DNA of 64,000 nt from Erythrobacter sp. (GCA_002695185.1 NZOF01000077.1:4137-68136), one strand, 5' to 3'; counted from the stretch's first letter, positions 26,201-34,662 are shown. The notes: generated from the letters alone by a model not told the origin. A program made the numbers and translations.

Positions 26201-26225
26201 AAAGACCCCGGTCCGCAAACCGGGG
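26201..26225. terminator. Bidirectional terminator after HAD gene
   Basis: CCCCGGT (26206-26212) pairs with ACCGGGG (26219-26225), loop CCGCAA. The minus strand then reads TCTTTTTT, so it mainly ends the CC_3452-type transcript; the HAD gene stop lies directly upstream on the plus strand. Confidence 0.8.
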
Positions 26226-26266
26226 CCCGATGCCTCCCACGATGGAGAGGGAGGCGGGACGTCGTA

Positions 26267-26593
26267 TCAGCGGTTGCAGCGCGTCAGCTTGTCGGCATCC
26301 AGTTCCTCACCTTCGGTGGTGAAGGTCGCGATCTGGCCGACGCCGCGCTTGAGTTCACGGCACATCCGCGCGGGGCGCGAAGTACCCTTTGCGGCCACGC
26401 AGGTCGTTCCCTTGCACTTCCACGCTACACCGCCGGCGATGACGCTGTCCTTCGCCGCAGGTTCTGCCAGCTCGACCCGGTAATAGGCGCCGCTTTCCTG
26501 CGCGATCGCCGGGGCGCTGACGGCACCGAACAAGCCTGCTGCACTAAGCGCGATGGCGGTGAGGGCGCCCGGGCGGGCGAGGGAGAGGGTCAT
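26267..26593 (-). CDS. Secreted CC_3452-type protein
   Basis: 108-residue exported protein. Signal peptide MTLSLARPGALTAIALSAAGLFG ending at APAIAQ. The mature part has four cysteines in the pattern WKCKGTTC...RMC...RCN. It matches the small secreted family first numbered CC_3452 in Caulobacter, found across sphingomonads; function unknown. The ATG at 26593 is preferred, since the 18 residues upstream (to 26647) precede a complete signal peptide. It is divergent from hxlR, and two related palindromic sites lie between them. Confidence 0.8.
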   Translation of the reverse strand: MTLSLARPGALTAIALSAAGLFGAVSAPAIAQESGAYYRVELAEPAAKDSVIAGGVAWKCKGTTCVAAKGTSRPARMCRELKRGVGQIATFTTEGEELDADKLTRCNR

Positions 26594-26651
26594 AAAGATT
26601 AGCCTTTCGATCCGATGGTTTTGGAGCGCGTCGCGACACGCCGGCAATAAG

Positions 26652-26706
26652 GTTGCGATTTGAAACTCGAAACGGCGCCCTAATCAAACAAGTTGTGATT
26701 CGCAAC
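26652..26706. promoter_or_regulatory. Twin operator sites between CC_3452-type gene and hxlR
   Basis: GTTGCGATTTGAAAC (26652-26666) and GTTGTGATTCGCAAC (26692-26706) agree at 12 of 15 positions, and each is an imperfect palindrome. They start 40 bases apart, about four helical turns, so both face the same side. This suits a dimeric HxlR-type regulator acting on one or both divergent promoters. Confidence 0.6.
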
Positions 26707-26774
26707 CCACTTTTCAAAAGGTTTGGCAGCAGGCCGTTTTCGGGTAGATAGGTTTCTCGAGAAGGACTTATTTT

Positions 26775-27329
26775 ATGGGCACTATCCGCGAACCCTTGCG
26801 TGAACTGACCGAATGCGGGCTCCCGCAGGCGCTGGAGGTCATGGGCGAGCGCTGGAGCTTCATGATCCTGCGGGCCAGTTTCAACGGGCTCCATCATTTC
26901 GAGGAATTCCTCACCGAACTCGGCATTGCCCGCAACATACTCTCGAACCGGCTCGCCAAGCTGGTGGAACACGGCATCCTCAAGCGCGATCCGTGTCCCG
27001 ACGATCGCCGCAAGATCGAATACCGGCTGACCGAAAAGGGGCTGGACCTCTTGCCTGCCATGATCGCGCTGCGGCAATGGGGCCAGAAATACGGCGAACA
27101 GGTGGTCGAAAATCCAGTGCTGGTCGACGAACGGGACCGCCTGCCGATCGGCCCGACCTCCATCCTCAGCCATGACGGCCGGATCCTTGGGCCGCAGGAT
27201 TTGCATCTTGTCGAACGGTCCAATCTCGGCGTGCGCGCCGATGGTACGACTAGCGAGCCCGGTGAAGGACTGGGGCGCGGTGCGGTGGTCGATCTCGAGG
27301 CGCTCCGCAAGGCGCGCGACGCCGCCTGA
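26775..27329 (+). CDS. HxlR-family winged-helix regulator
   Basis: 184-residue transcription factor. The HxlR domain covers residues 1-110: LPQALEVMGERWSFMILRASFNGLHHFEEF, then the recognition helix GIARNILSNRLAKLVEHGILKR and the wing RKIEYRLTEKGLDLLPAMIALRQWG. A C-terminal extension of about 70 residues (RLPIGPTSILSHDGRILGP...) is longer than in plain HxlR proteins and may sense a ligand. It is divergent from the CC_3452-type gene and has twin palindromic sites upstream, so it probably autoregulates. The next ORF overlaps its stop. Confidence 0.9.
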   Translation: MGTIREPLRELTECGLPQALEVMGERWSFMILRASFNGLHHFEEFLTELGIARNILSNRLAKLVEHGILKRDPCPDDRRKIEYRLTEKGLDLLPAMIALRQWGQKYGEQVVENPVLVDERDRLPIGPTSILSHDGRILGPQDLHLVERSNLGVRADGTTSEPGEGLGRGAVVDLEALRKARDAA

Positions 27330-27670
27330 GCGAGGCACCCGAGACCACTCCCGACGGCCGCTACATTATCGTTCGCGGACGGTTGTGGCGCGCCAGCAAT
27401 CCCGCGCTGCCCAAAGAACAGCGCGAATCACTCGTCAAACGACTCATGGATGCGCGGCGCGATGTCGCGGCGGCGAAACGCGCGAACGACCCCGCTGCGG
27501 AGAAGGATGCACGCGCCAAAGTGCATGAAGCCAAGGTGGAATTGGGCGAAAGAGGCCCCGTCTGGTGGTCCGACGGCGCGCCGGATTACAACCGCAATCT
27601 CGTAAAAAATACGCCTTACGGAGCCGCTGCGACAGCAACGGGCGCGGCTAAGGGCGATTCCCGGAGTTAA
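27326..27670 (+). CDS. Small conserved-looking protein with apparent CTG start
   Basis: About 114 residues if initiated at CTG 27326, which overlaps the hxlR stop as CTGA. The early residues SEAPETTPDGRYIIVRGRLW look coding, yet no ATG, GTG or TTG occurs in frame until TTG at 27383, which would delete them. Downstream: ASNPALPKEQRESLVKRLMDARRDVAAAKR, a charged helix, then LGERGPVWWSDGAPDYNRNLVKNTPY. I recall similar small proteins in alphaproteobacteria, function unknown. No signal or membrane segment. Translation coupled to hxlR is likely. The alternative is the 95-residue TTG form. Confidence 0.65.
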   Translation: MSEAPETTPDGRYIIVRGRLWRASNPALPKEQRESLVKRLMDARRDVAAAKRANDPAAEKDARAKVHEAKVELGERGPVWWSDGAPDYNRNLVKNTPYGAAATATGAAKGDSRS

Positions 27671-27699
27671 GCGCGATGGTTAACGCATCTTTGCAAAAG

Positions 27700-27733
27700 T
27701 GACGTCAAATCGCGCTCTGACGGTGTGACGTCA
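27700..27733. promoter_or_regulatory. Two copies of the palindrome TGACGTCA
   Basis: TGACGTCA occurs at 27700-27707 and 27726-27733, both preceded by G (GTGACGTCA), 26 bases apart start to start. They lie in the region before the gene at 27813. A regulator site is likely but cannot be named. Confidence 0.45.
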
Positions 27734-27812
27734 TCGTTAAAAACATCGAAACACCTTGCTGCCATACCCTGTCGAGAATCGGGGCGCATGCCTGCTTGAG
27801 CCGGATAAAAAC

Positions 27813-28163
27813 GTGATCGAAATCGAAGTTCAGAACGAAACGCACCAGACGCAATTCCGTATCAAGTCGTTGAGTGTGCCGCGCATTGGTGAGGGATTGC
27901 GCCTGAAGGAGCCTGACGGCACCTGGGCGAGCTACGACGTCCTCGACGTGTGGTACCAGCAGGCCGACTTCGGAGAGATCTGGGTGCCCTATCTCCATGT
28001 GAAGACTACGCCGGCCGACGGCGGAGTGGCGATGGCGCCAGCACCGACGACGCAGGAAATGCCCAACCAGGCGATGCCCATCGCCGATTTCCTGGCGAAG
28101 TTCGAAGGCGACCATGAACATGAAACGGTGAAGCTCAACCTCGACATGGGCGAGGAAGACTGA
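27813..28163 (+). CDS. Hypothetical protein, cytoplasmic
   Basis: 116 residues from a GTG at 27813. It begins VIEIEVQNETHQTQFRIKSLSVPRIGEGLRL, giving a beta-rich domain (about 1-75) with DGTWASYDVLDVWYQQADFGEIWVPYLHVK, followed by an acidic C-terminal helix IADFLAKFEGDHEHE. An earlier in-frame TTG (27756) would give 135 residues, but that stretch holds no clear coding signal. No signal peptide or membrane segment. I do not recognise a family. Twin TGACGTCA sites precede it. The ribosome site is weak. Confidence 0.6.
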   Translation: MIEIEVQNETHQTQFRIKSLSVPRIGEGLRLKEPDGTWASYDVLDVWYQQADFGEIWVPYLHVKTTPADGGVAMAPAPTTQEMPNQAMPIADFLAKFEGDHEHETVKLNLDMGEED

Positions 28164-28232
28164 GGCCACACCGAATTATCCGCTGACGCCCCGGCCCGTC
28201 CAGTTTGTGACAGGGCTGGGGCGTAGACACCA

Positions 28233-28697
28233 TCAGTCCGCCGCCGAAGTCTCTAGTCTCGCTCGTAACGCTGTCAGCACACGGTGCGTGGCGTCAAGGT
28301 CCTCGACAGTAAGGTCCAGCGCCATTGCTTCCACGCGCGGGCCATAGAGACCGATAGCGGCATCGTATGTTTCCTGCCCCTTGGGTGTCAGGACAATTAG
28401 CTGAGCCCGCTTGTGATGCGGGTTTGGCTCGAACGAAACCAGTCCGTCCTTCTCCAGGTCGTTGACGATCCGCTGCACATTCTGGCGGTTCGCGCCCAGA
28501 TCGCGGGCCAGCCATGCCACGGGCTGCGCCCGATCCGCCTGTACGATCGCGCCGAGGATCTGCCACCGCGCACTGGTCAGGCCGAGCGGCGCAACGATCC
28601 GGTCGCCCCAGGCGAGTGTCGCATTGTTGGCCCGAAACATCGTCAGGATAACGTCATTCAACAGTTCTGCTCTCGATCGCGGACCTCCACCGGCCAT
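28233..28697 (-). CDS. MarR-family transcriptional regulator
   Basis: 154-residue MarR-type dimeric winged-helix protein: LLNDVILTMFRANNATLAWGDRIVAPLGLTSARWQILGAIVQ, recognition helix LGANRQNVQRIVNDLEKDGLV, wing NPHHKRAQLIVLTPKG. No cysteine, so a thiol switch is unlikely; a small phenolic or lipophilic ligand is usual for the family. It is divergent from a four-helix membrane protein gene and separated by an 18-bp palindrome, which probably controls both. Confidence 0.9.
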   Translation of the reverse strand: MAGGGPRSRAELLNDVILTMFRANNATLAWGDRIVAPLGLTSARWQILGAIVQADRAQPVAWLARDLGANRQNVQRIVNDLEKDGLVSFEPNPHHKRAQLIVLTPKGQETYDAAIGLYGPRVEAMALDLTVEDLDATHRVLTALRARLETSAAD

Positions 28698-28716
28698 ATG
28701 ACACCTTCCATTTAGA

Positions 28717-28734
28717 TTGACATCATCATGTCAA
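28717..28734. promoter_or_regulatory. MarR-type operator
   Basis: TTGACAT-CATC-ATGTCAA, a perfect inverted repeat with 7-bp arms, centred in the 80-bp space between marR and the divergent membrane protein gene. Size and spacing fit a MarR dimer. Confidence 0.72.
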
Positions 28735-28777
28735 ATATGCTTCATGGCGACACTACCGCAATCAAGGACGTGTGGAC

Positions 28778-29236
28778 ATGAAAAAGCTGGTTCATCCCGT
28801 AGCGGGCGCAATCGCGCTGCTGACGATCGCAAGCTTCTGGTTTTCGACGCTGATCAGCGAATTGTCCGGTTCAATGGAGGCGGTCGTGGCCGTTAAAACC
28901 GCAATTCCCTGGGGCTTCCTGCTGCTTATACCTGCTCTTGCCGCTACGGGCGGAACCGGGGTTTCGCTGGCCGGAGGACGGGCAAAAGGGCTGGCCGCAA
29001 CCAAGCTGAGGCGTATGCGGGTAATCGCAACCAACGGCTTGCTCCTTCTGGTCCCCTCCGCCTTTTTCCTTGCATGGAAAGCGTCTGCCGGAGAATTCGA
29101 CGCTGCATTTTATGGGGTGCAGGCGATCGAACTCGTAGCGGGCGCGGCAAATCTGGTGCTTCTTGGCCTCAACATGCGGGACGGGTTGAGAATGACCAGC
29201 AGGTTGAGGATCCGTCCTCGAAGCGCGCAACGTTGA
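28778..29236 (+). CDS. Four-helix inner-membrane protein, unknown function
   Basis: 152 residues with four hydrophobic segments at about 7-30, 43-62, 83-104 and 116-138, ending in a basic tail. Start at ATG 28778 with AAGGA upstream; the GTG two codons earlier is possible. A glycine-rich loop (GGTGVSLAGGRAKG) joins helices two and three. I do not recognise the family. The divergent marR and the palindrome between them suggest it is induced by the MarR ligand, perhaps in resistance or detoxification, an inference from context only. Confidence 0.72.
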   Translation: MKKLVHPVAGAIALLTIASFWFSTLISELSGSMEAVVAVKTAIPWGFLLLIPALAATGGTGVSLAGGRAKGLAATKLRRMRVIATNGLLLLVPSAFFLAWKASAGEFDAAFYGVQAIELVAGAANLVLLGLNMRDGLRMTSRLRIRPRSAQR

Positions 29237-29285
29237 GGGCGGCGTGGCCACAGGAGGCCCCCCTCCGGACAGCGCTCTGCCCTGG

Positions 29286-30158
29286 TCAGCGGCGGATTGT
29301 TATCCCGCTGCCCGTTTGCGCGCTGGCAAGCTTTGTCGCCGCAGCGGCATCGTCCAGCAGTTCCGCGCGCAGGAAGGTGACGAGAAGATCCATCGCCTCA
29401 TCATAATGGGCCTCTTCGCCATAGACGAAATCATGCGAGGCACCGTTGATGACGAGTAGCGTGCGCTCGCCCGCCGGCTGCCGCTCGAAATAGGTTGCGT
29501 GGCTTTGCGGGTCGAGGGCGAACGGCTCCACCGTATCCGCCGTGCCGGTAATCATCAGCGTGGGAACCGCCACCGTCTCCAGCCGGCCTTCCGGCTCGGT
29601 CAGTCCCGGGATGATGCCGGGGGAGGAGAAGCTCGCCACGGCCTCGATCCGCGGCACGCGCGCATCGAACATTTGCAGGGCACCGCCGCCGATCAGCCCG
29701 ATGAGCGAGCCGTAACTGTGCCCTACCGCGCCATAAGGCAAATCGGGAAAGGCCTCGGCGGAATAGGCGCTCACCGCCTGCAGGTCGCCGATCCTTGTCA
29801 TCAGGGCGGTGCGCAAATCTTCCCGCCGATCTTCGGGAAACAGGAGCGAGTCGCCATGAAGCGGTGCGAGGACCACGAAGCCGGCATCCCGCAATCGGTC
29901 GATCAGCAGTTCGAGGCGGGCGGGCGAGCCGCCGGCCCCGTGCGACAGGAAAATCGCCCCCAGCGGAGCAGTCACCGGGCGGTAGATCGACAGGTCGATC
30001 GTGCGACCATCGGCCGGCAACATCACATGCTCCGGCGCAGCCAGTGCAGCCTTTTGCGTGCCGACGACGGGAGCCGAGGTGGTATCCATCGCCGCACAGC
30101 CACCCAGAAGGGCGACGCCAACAAGGCAATTCAGCAATACACCGGCAGCTTTACGCAT
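29286..30158 (-). CDS. Alpha/beta hydrolase lipoprotein
   Basis: 290-residue serine hydrolase with a lipoprotein signal: LLNCLVGVALLGGC, lipobox LGGC near Cys21. Nucleophile elbow GHSYGS (about 145-150), oxyanion strand FLSHGAGGSPAR, acid region ITGTADTVEP, and catalytic His in INGASHDFVYG. The overall layout resembles dienelactone-hydrolase or PAF-acetylhydrolase-like esterases. It is likely membrane-anchored in the periplasm. The substrate is unknown. It is followed downstream by no close partner; comM ends about 130 bases upstream. Confidence 0.85.
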   Translation of the reverse strand: MRKAAGVLLNCLVGVALLGGCAAMDTTSAPVVGTQKAALAAPEHVMLPADGRTIDLSIYRPVTAPLGAIFLSHGAGGSPARLELLIDRLRDAGFVVLAPLHGDSLLFPEDRREDLRTALMTRIGDLQAVSAYSAEAFPDLPYGAVGHSYGSLIGLIGGGALQMFDARVPRIEAVASFSSPGIIPGLTEPEGRLETVAVPTLMITGTADTVEPFALDPQSHATYFERQPAGERTLLVINGASHDFVYGEEAHYDEAMDLLVTFLRAELLDDAAAATKLASAQTGSGITIRR

Positions 30159-30289
30159 ATTGTCCCCCGATAGGTAATTCGTGGAAGATATAGATCACAG
30201 AAGGTCAGAACTGAGAAGACAATTGCGCGAGCGCGCGCACTTATCGCCGGGAATAATGCGGCCGGGACGATGCCCGGCAATGCTGCGTC

Positions 30290-31798
30290 TCAAGCCCGCG
30301 GCGGTTGCCTGCGATAGCTGAGCGCTTCGGCCACGTGGATGCGGCCCACTGTCTCCGCGCCTGCCAGATCGGCGATCGTGCGCGCCACTCTCAGCATGCG
30401 GGTATAACCGCGCGCTGACAGTCGCATCGTGGCGGCTGCCTGCATCAGCAGTTCGCGGCCCTTTTCGTCCGGCCCGGCAAACTCTTCCAGCGCATCGCCC
30501 TGCAGCTCGGCATTGGTGCGCGCTTCGCTTGCCTCGGCGCGGGCGGACTGGATAGCGCGGGCGGCGGTGACGCGTGCCAGGACTTCGGCGCTGCCTTCCG
30601 CAGGCGGGGGCAGGGCCAGATCGGCGGCGCTCACTGCATCCACATCCACATGCAGGTCGATCCGGTCGAGCAGCGGGCCCGACACCTTGCTCTGGTAATC
30701 GGCGGCGCATTTGGGGGCGCGGCTGCAGGCCAGTGCGGGATCGCCCAGATGGCCGCAGCGGCACGGGTTCATCGCGGCGACAAGCTGGACATTGGCGGGG
30801 AAAGTCACATGCGCATTGGCGCGCGCGACATCGACCGTGTTCGTCTCCAGCGGCTGGCGCAGCGAATCGAGCACGGCGCGCTGGAATTCGGGCAGCTCGT
30901 CGAGGAACAGCACACCCAGATGCGCCAGGCTGACCTCGCCCGGCTTCACTTTCAGTCCGCCGCCGGTCAGCGCCGCCATGCTGGCCGAGTGGTGCGGGGC
31001 GCGGAACGGGCGGGCGCGGCTGATCCGGCCATCTTCCAGCAGGCCCGCCACCGATTGCACCATGCTCACCTCCAGCGCCTCGGGCGGCGAAAGCGGCGGC
31101 AGGATGCCGGGAAGGCAGCTGGCCAGCAGCGATTTGCCTGCGCCGGGAGGGCCAATCATCAAGAGGTTGTGCCCACCTGCTGCGGCGATTTCGAGCGCGC
31201 GCTTGGCGGTTTCCTGCCCCTTCACCTGCTTCAAGTCGGGCGCCGTGCCAGCCTCTTCCACCAGTCCCTGCTCGGGTTCGGGAAGCTGGGCCGTGCCCTT
31301 GAGGTGGTTCAATAAGCTCGCCAGATCGGGCGCGGCTAGGACAGGGACATTGCTGGCCCATCGCGCTTCAGACCCTTGCGCGGCGGGACAGATAAGGCCC
31401 TTCTCGACCTCGCTGGCGTGAATGGCGGCAAGCAGGACGCCCGGCGAAGGCTGCACCCGTGCATCCAGCGCCAGTTCGCCGACCACGATCCAGTCCGCCA
31501 GTTGCTCCGCATCGGTGATGCCCATCGCGGCAAGGACCGCCAGCGCGATGGGCAGATCGTAATGCGATCCTTCTTTCGGGAGATCCGCGGGTGAGAGGTT
31601 GATGGTGATTCGTTTTGGCGGCAGGGCCAGCCCCATGGACGACAGCGCGGCGCGGACGCGTTCCTTGCTTTCGCCTACCGCCTTATCGGCCAGGCCGACG
31701 ATGTTGAAATTGGGCAGGCCGGGGGCGAGCGAGCATTGCACCTCGACAGCGCGCGCTTCCAGCCCCAGATAGGCCACCGTCCGGACCAGTGCGACCAC
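30290..31798 (-). CDS. comM: ComM / YifB-type Mg-chelatase-like AAA ATPase
   Basis: 502-residue hexameric helicase that promotes branch migration during natural transformation (ComM role known in Vibrio/Acinetobacter). It has an N-terminal Lon-like fold ([24 protein letters not shown]), Walker [10 protein letters not shown], Walker [13 protein letters not shown], and a Cys-rich [21 protein letters not shown] insert (zinc). The GTG at 31798 has AAGGGGGT upstream and gives the family N terminus [11 protein letters not shown]; the frame to 31891 extends into the divergent region. No other competence gene is nearby. Confidence 0.93.
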   Translation of the reverse strand: MVALVRTVAYLGLEARAVEVQCSLAPGLPNFNIVGLADKAVGESKERVRAALSSMGLALPPKRITINLSPADLPKEGSHYDLPIALAVLAAMGITDAEQLADWIVVGELALDARVQPSPGVLLAAIHASEVEKGLICPAAQGSEARWASNVPVLAAPDLASLLNHLKGTAQLPEPEQGLVEEAGTAPDLKQVKGQETAKRALEIAAAGGHNLLMIGPPGAGKSLLASCLPGILPPLSPPEALEVSMVQSVAGLLEDGRISRARPFRAPHHSASMAALTGGGLKVKPGEVSLAHLGVLFLDELPEFQRAVLDSLRQPLETNTVDVARANAHVTFPANVQLVAAMNPCRCGHLGDPALACSRAPKCAADYQSKVSGPLLDRIDLHVDVDAVSAADLALPPPAEGSAEVLARVTAARAIQSARAEASEARTNAELQGDALEEFAGPDEKGRELLMQAAATMRLSARGYTRMLRVARTIADLAGAETVGRIHVAEALSYRRQPPRA

Positions 31799-31891
31799 GT
31801 GTATGATACCCCCTTGTATGCACCGTGTCTGGCAAGGGAGGTGTGGCTTGTCGAGCCTATCCGCATCCGAAGCGGGGTAAAGCGAAGACAC

Positions 31892-31920
31892 TTGACCTTC
31901 GGCCCTGCTTTCCTTAAGCG
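31892..31920 (+). promoter_or_regulatory. rpmH promoter
   Basis: TTGACC (31892-31897), 17 bases, then TAAGCG (31915-31920). The -35 box CTTGACC and the spacing are the same as at rpmJ. Confidence 0.5.
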
Positions 31921-31935
31921 CGCCACCACAAGAGC

Positions 31936-31993
31936 GGTCGCCCTTGCGGCGGCCCTTTTTCTGTCGGAGCGATTCGCCCGGCGTTTATTTGAT
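31936..31993 (+). promoter_or_regulatory. rpmH leader: terminator-like hairpin and TTTATTTGAT element
   Basis: GGTCGCC (31936-31942) pairs with GGCGGCC (31948-31954, one G-U) and is followed by CTTTTTCT, a plausible terminator inside the 5' leader. Because comM reads the other way, no upstream plus-strand gene needs it, so it may act as an attenuator. TTTATTTGAT follows at 31984-31993. Confidence 0.5.
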
Positions 31994-32011
31994 TTAACGA
32001 AGGATCATCCG

Positions 32012-32146
32012 ATGAAGCGGACTTTCCAGCCCTCGAACCTCGTGCGCGCCCGTCGCCACGGTTTCTTCGCCCGCAAGGCTACTCCGGGCGGCCGCAAGGT
32101 TCTCCGTGCCCGCCGTGCGCGCGGTCGCAAGAACCTCTGCGCCTAA
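32012..32146 (+). CDS. rpmH: 50S ribosomal protein L34
   Basis: 44-residue L34, very basic: [19 protein letters not shown], then [25 protein letters not shown]. It matches the family over its whole length; the alphaproteobacterial form often ends in a short SA/CA tail. It starts with GAAGGATCATCCG upstream. It heads the conserved rpmH-rnpA-yidD-yidC block. Confidence 0.97.
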   Translation: MKRTFQPSNLVRARRHGFFARKATPGGRKVLRARRARGRKNLCA

Positions 32147-32237
32147 GTGACTGACCGGCCGCGCCGCGTGCGTGGCCTGCCAGTCTGAGCGAACCTGCGG
32201 GCTCCCTTCGGGGGGCCCGTTCGCGTATCTGCCATCC

Positions 32238-32621
32238 ATGCACCCGAGTCTTTCCGTCATCCGCAAGCGCAGCGATTTCCTCGCTGCCAATCGCGGCCTG
32301 CGGAACGCCAAGCCCGGCTTCGTGCTGCTGACCCGCCCGAACGAGGGGCAGGGCACGCGCTACGGCATCACCGTGACCAAGAAGATCGGCAATGCCGTGG
32401 TGCGCAACCGGATGAAGCGGCGGTTCCGCGAATTGCTGTGGGCGGCGCTGCCCGGTGGCGGCCTGCCCGATCACGATCATGTGCTGATCGGGCGCGAAGG
32501 CGGGGTGGAACGCGATTTCGCCCGGCTGGCCGAGGAACTGGAGGCTGCACTGGTGCGCGCTGCCGAGGGCAAGGGCGACCGTGGGCGGGGCCCCCGCCGC
32601 AAGCGGTCGCGGCGCGCATGA
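32238..32621 (+). CDS. rnpA: Ribonuclease P protein component
   Basis: 127-residue protein partner of RNase P, needed for tRNA 5' maturation. It starts [20 protein letters not shown]. The RNR signature is [24 protein letters not shown] basic C-terminal tail ([16 protein letters not shown]) is longer than in E. coli. I chose the ATG at 32238; the frame opens at 32172. Its stop overlaps the yidD start by 4 bases. Confidence 0.96.
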   Translation: MHPSLSVIRKRSDFLAANRGLRNAKPGFVLLTRPNEGQGTRYGITVTKKIGNAVVRNRMKRRFRELLWAALPGGGLPDHDHVLIGREGGVERDFARLAEELEAALVRAAEGKGDRGRGPRRKRSRRA

Positions 32622-32827
32622 AGTATCCGCTGATCTGGATTGCGCGGGCCTGGCAACTGGGGCCAAGCCGGATTTTGCCCTCCACTTGCCGGTTTTCGCC
32701 ATCGTGCAGCCAGTATGCGATCGAGGCGCTGCAGAAATACGGGGCAATCAGGGGTGGATGGCTGGCCTTCAAGCGGCTATTGCGCTGCCAACCCTGGGGG
32801 GGCTGCGGCCACGATCCGGTGCCCTGA
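32618..32827 (+). CDS. yidD: Membrane protein insertion efficiency factor YidD
   Basis: 69-residue Yid[20 protein letters not shown], then [49 protein letters not shown]. The conserved Cys pattern [11 protein letters not shown] and the RCxPxxxxGxDPVP end are present. It is a peripheral membrane protein that assists YidC-dependent insertion. Overlap with rnpA (ATGA) implies translational coupling. Confidence 0.96.
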   Translation: MKYPLIWIARAWQLGPSRILPSTCRFSPSCSQYAIEALQKYGAIRGGWLAFKRLLRCQPWGGCGHDPVP

Positions 32828-32907
32828 GTAGACAATACCGGGTCGCTGTCTTGACGTAGCAATACACCCTGCCCATCTGACGAATACAACTGCCAACGGG
32901 ATCGACC

Positions 32908-34662
32908 TTGGAAAATTCACGCAATTTCGTGCTTGTGCTCACTCTCTCGCTGGCCGTGCTGATCGGCTGGCAATGGGCGATGGATCACTTCTACCCCCAG
33001 CCGGACGAGGTTCCGGTGACGGCGGAAAAGGTCGACACTCCGGCAGAGCATGCCGCCGTCACGCACAGCCGCACCGGCGGGCTGACCGATCCGGCCGCCA
33101 TCGCGCAGGAAGAGGCCGATCTGGAAACCGCGCTCGCCACGCCCGAGCGCGTGCGGATCGATTCGGACCGCGTGGCCGGCTCGATCGCGCTCAAGGGCGC
33201 GATGGTCGACGATATCGTGCTCAAGGATTACGACGCCAGCACCGACGATGAAAGCGGCCCGGTCCGCCTGTTCTCGCCGCGCGGCACCCCGGCACAGCAA
33301 TATTCGCAGTTCGGTTTCCTGGTGAACGGCCAGAAGGTGTCCGACGATGCATTGTGGACTGCCGATGGCGGCGTCCTGACGCAGGACAATCCGGTTACGC
33401 TGACGCATCAGAGCGGTGACGGCATCGAACTGCAGCTCGTCTATTCGATCGACGACAATTACATGATCACGGTCGACCAGCGCTTGACCAACCGCAGCGG
33501 CGCGCCCGCAGTGGTCCAGCCCTATGGCCTGGTGGGCCGGACCAGCGATACCGCCAGCCAGAGCATGTGGATCGCCCATTCGGGCCCGATCGGCACGTTC
33601 AGCGACAGCGCCAATTACGATTACGATTACGACGATGTCGAGGAAGCGGGCCGCATCAGCCCCGAAGGCACGACCGACTGGGTCGGCTTCACCGATATCT
33701 ACTGGCTCGCCGCCATGGTGCCCGACTCCGGCGCCGCGCCGGAGGCCACCTTCCGTTCGCTCGGCGGGAATGTCTACCGCGCCGACATGATCTACGATCC
33801 GGTCACCGTGCCCGCCGGCCGCGCCTACACCACCACCTCGCGCCTGTTCGCCGGGGCCAAGGAAAGCGGCGTGCTCGATGCCTATCAGGACGCAGGTATT
33901 CCGCAGTTCGGCCTGGCGATCAGCTGGGGCTGGTTCCGCTGGTTCGAAAAGCCGTTCCTGTGGCTGCTCACCCATATCTTCGACATCGTCGGCAATTTCG
34001 GCGTGGCGATCATGATCCTCACCCTGCTGGTGCGCGGCCTGATGTTCCCCGTCGCGCAGAGGGGCTTTGCCTCGATGGCGTCGATGAAGGCCATCCAGCC
34101 CAAGATGAAGGCGCTGCAGGAACGCCACAAGGATGACCGCGTCAAACAGCAGCAGGAAATGCAGAAGCTGTTCAAGCAGGAAGGCGTCAACCCGCTGTCG
34201 GGCTGTCTGCCGATGTTGTTGCAGATCCCGATCTTCTTCGCGCTCTACAAGGTGCTCGTGCTCGCGATCGAGATGCGCCACCGCGAATTCCTTTGGATCA
34301 AGGATCTCTCCGCGCCCGATCCGGCGACCATCCTCAACGCCTTCGGCCTGCTGCCGTTCACGCCGCCCAGCTTCCTGGCCATCGGCATCCTGGCGCTGCT
34401 GCTCGGCTTCACCATGTGGCTGACCTTCAGGCTCAACCCGCAGACCGATCCGGTGCAGGCGCAGGTGTTCAACATCATGCCCTGGATCCTGATGTTCGTG
34501 ATGGCACCTTTCGCCGCCGGCCTGCTGCTCTACTGGGTAACCTCCAACGTGCTGACGCTGGCCCAGCAGAAATATCTCTACTCCAAGCACCCGCAGCTGC
34601 GCGCCGCGGCGGAGCAGGAGAAGGCCGAGAAGGCCGCTGCTGCCGCCAAGGCGAAAGGCTGA
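32908..34662 (+). CDS. yidC: Membrane protein insertase YidC
   Basis: 584-residue Gram-negative YidC. N-terminal signal-anchor NFVLVLTLSLAVLIGWQW, a large periplasmic beta-sandwich domain (about 60-330), then five C-terminal segments with KMKALQERHKDDRVKQQQEMQKLFKQEGVNPLSGCLPMLLQIPIFFALY and a basic tail after YLYSKHPQ. Start codon is TTG at 32908 with GGGA upstream, which gives the normal MENxRN start. Its stop overlaps the engB ATG (TGATG). Confidence 0.97.
   Translation: MENSRNFVLVLTLSLAVLIGWQWAMDHFYPQPDEVPVTAEKVDTPAEHAAVTHSRTGGLTDPAAIAQEEADLETALATPERVRIDSDRVAGSIALKGAMVDDIVLKDYDASTDDESGPVRLFSPRGTPAQQYSQFGFLVNGQKVSDDALWTADGGVLTQDNPVTLTHQSGDGIELQLVYSIDDNYMITVDQRLTNRSGAPAVVQPYGLVGRTSDTASQSMWIAHSGPIGTFSDSANYDYDYDDVEEAGRISPEGTTDWVGFTDIYWLAAMVPDSGAAPEATFRSLGGNVYRADMIYDPVTVPAGRAYTTTSRLFAGAKESGVLDAYQDAGIPQFGLAISWGWFRWFEKPFLWLLTHIFDIVGNFGVAIMILTLLVRGLMFPVAQRGFASMASMKAIQPKMKALQERHKDDRVKQQQEMQKLFKQEGVNPLSGCLPMLLQIPIFFALYKVLVLAIEMRHREFLWIKDLSAPDPATILNAFGLLPFTPPSFLAIGILALLLGFTMWLTFRLNPQTDPVQAQVFNIMPWILMFVMAPFAAGLLLYWVTSNVLTLAQQKYLYSKHPQLRAAAEQEKAEKAAAAAKAKG

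Noticed and set aside
31799..31891. N-terminal extension of ComM to an upstream ATG
   Set aside because: It extends into the divergent region before rpmH and lacks family similarity; GTG 31798 has a good ribosome site.
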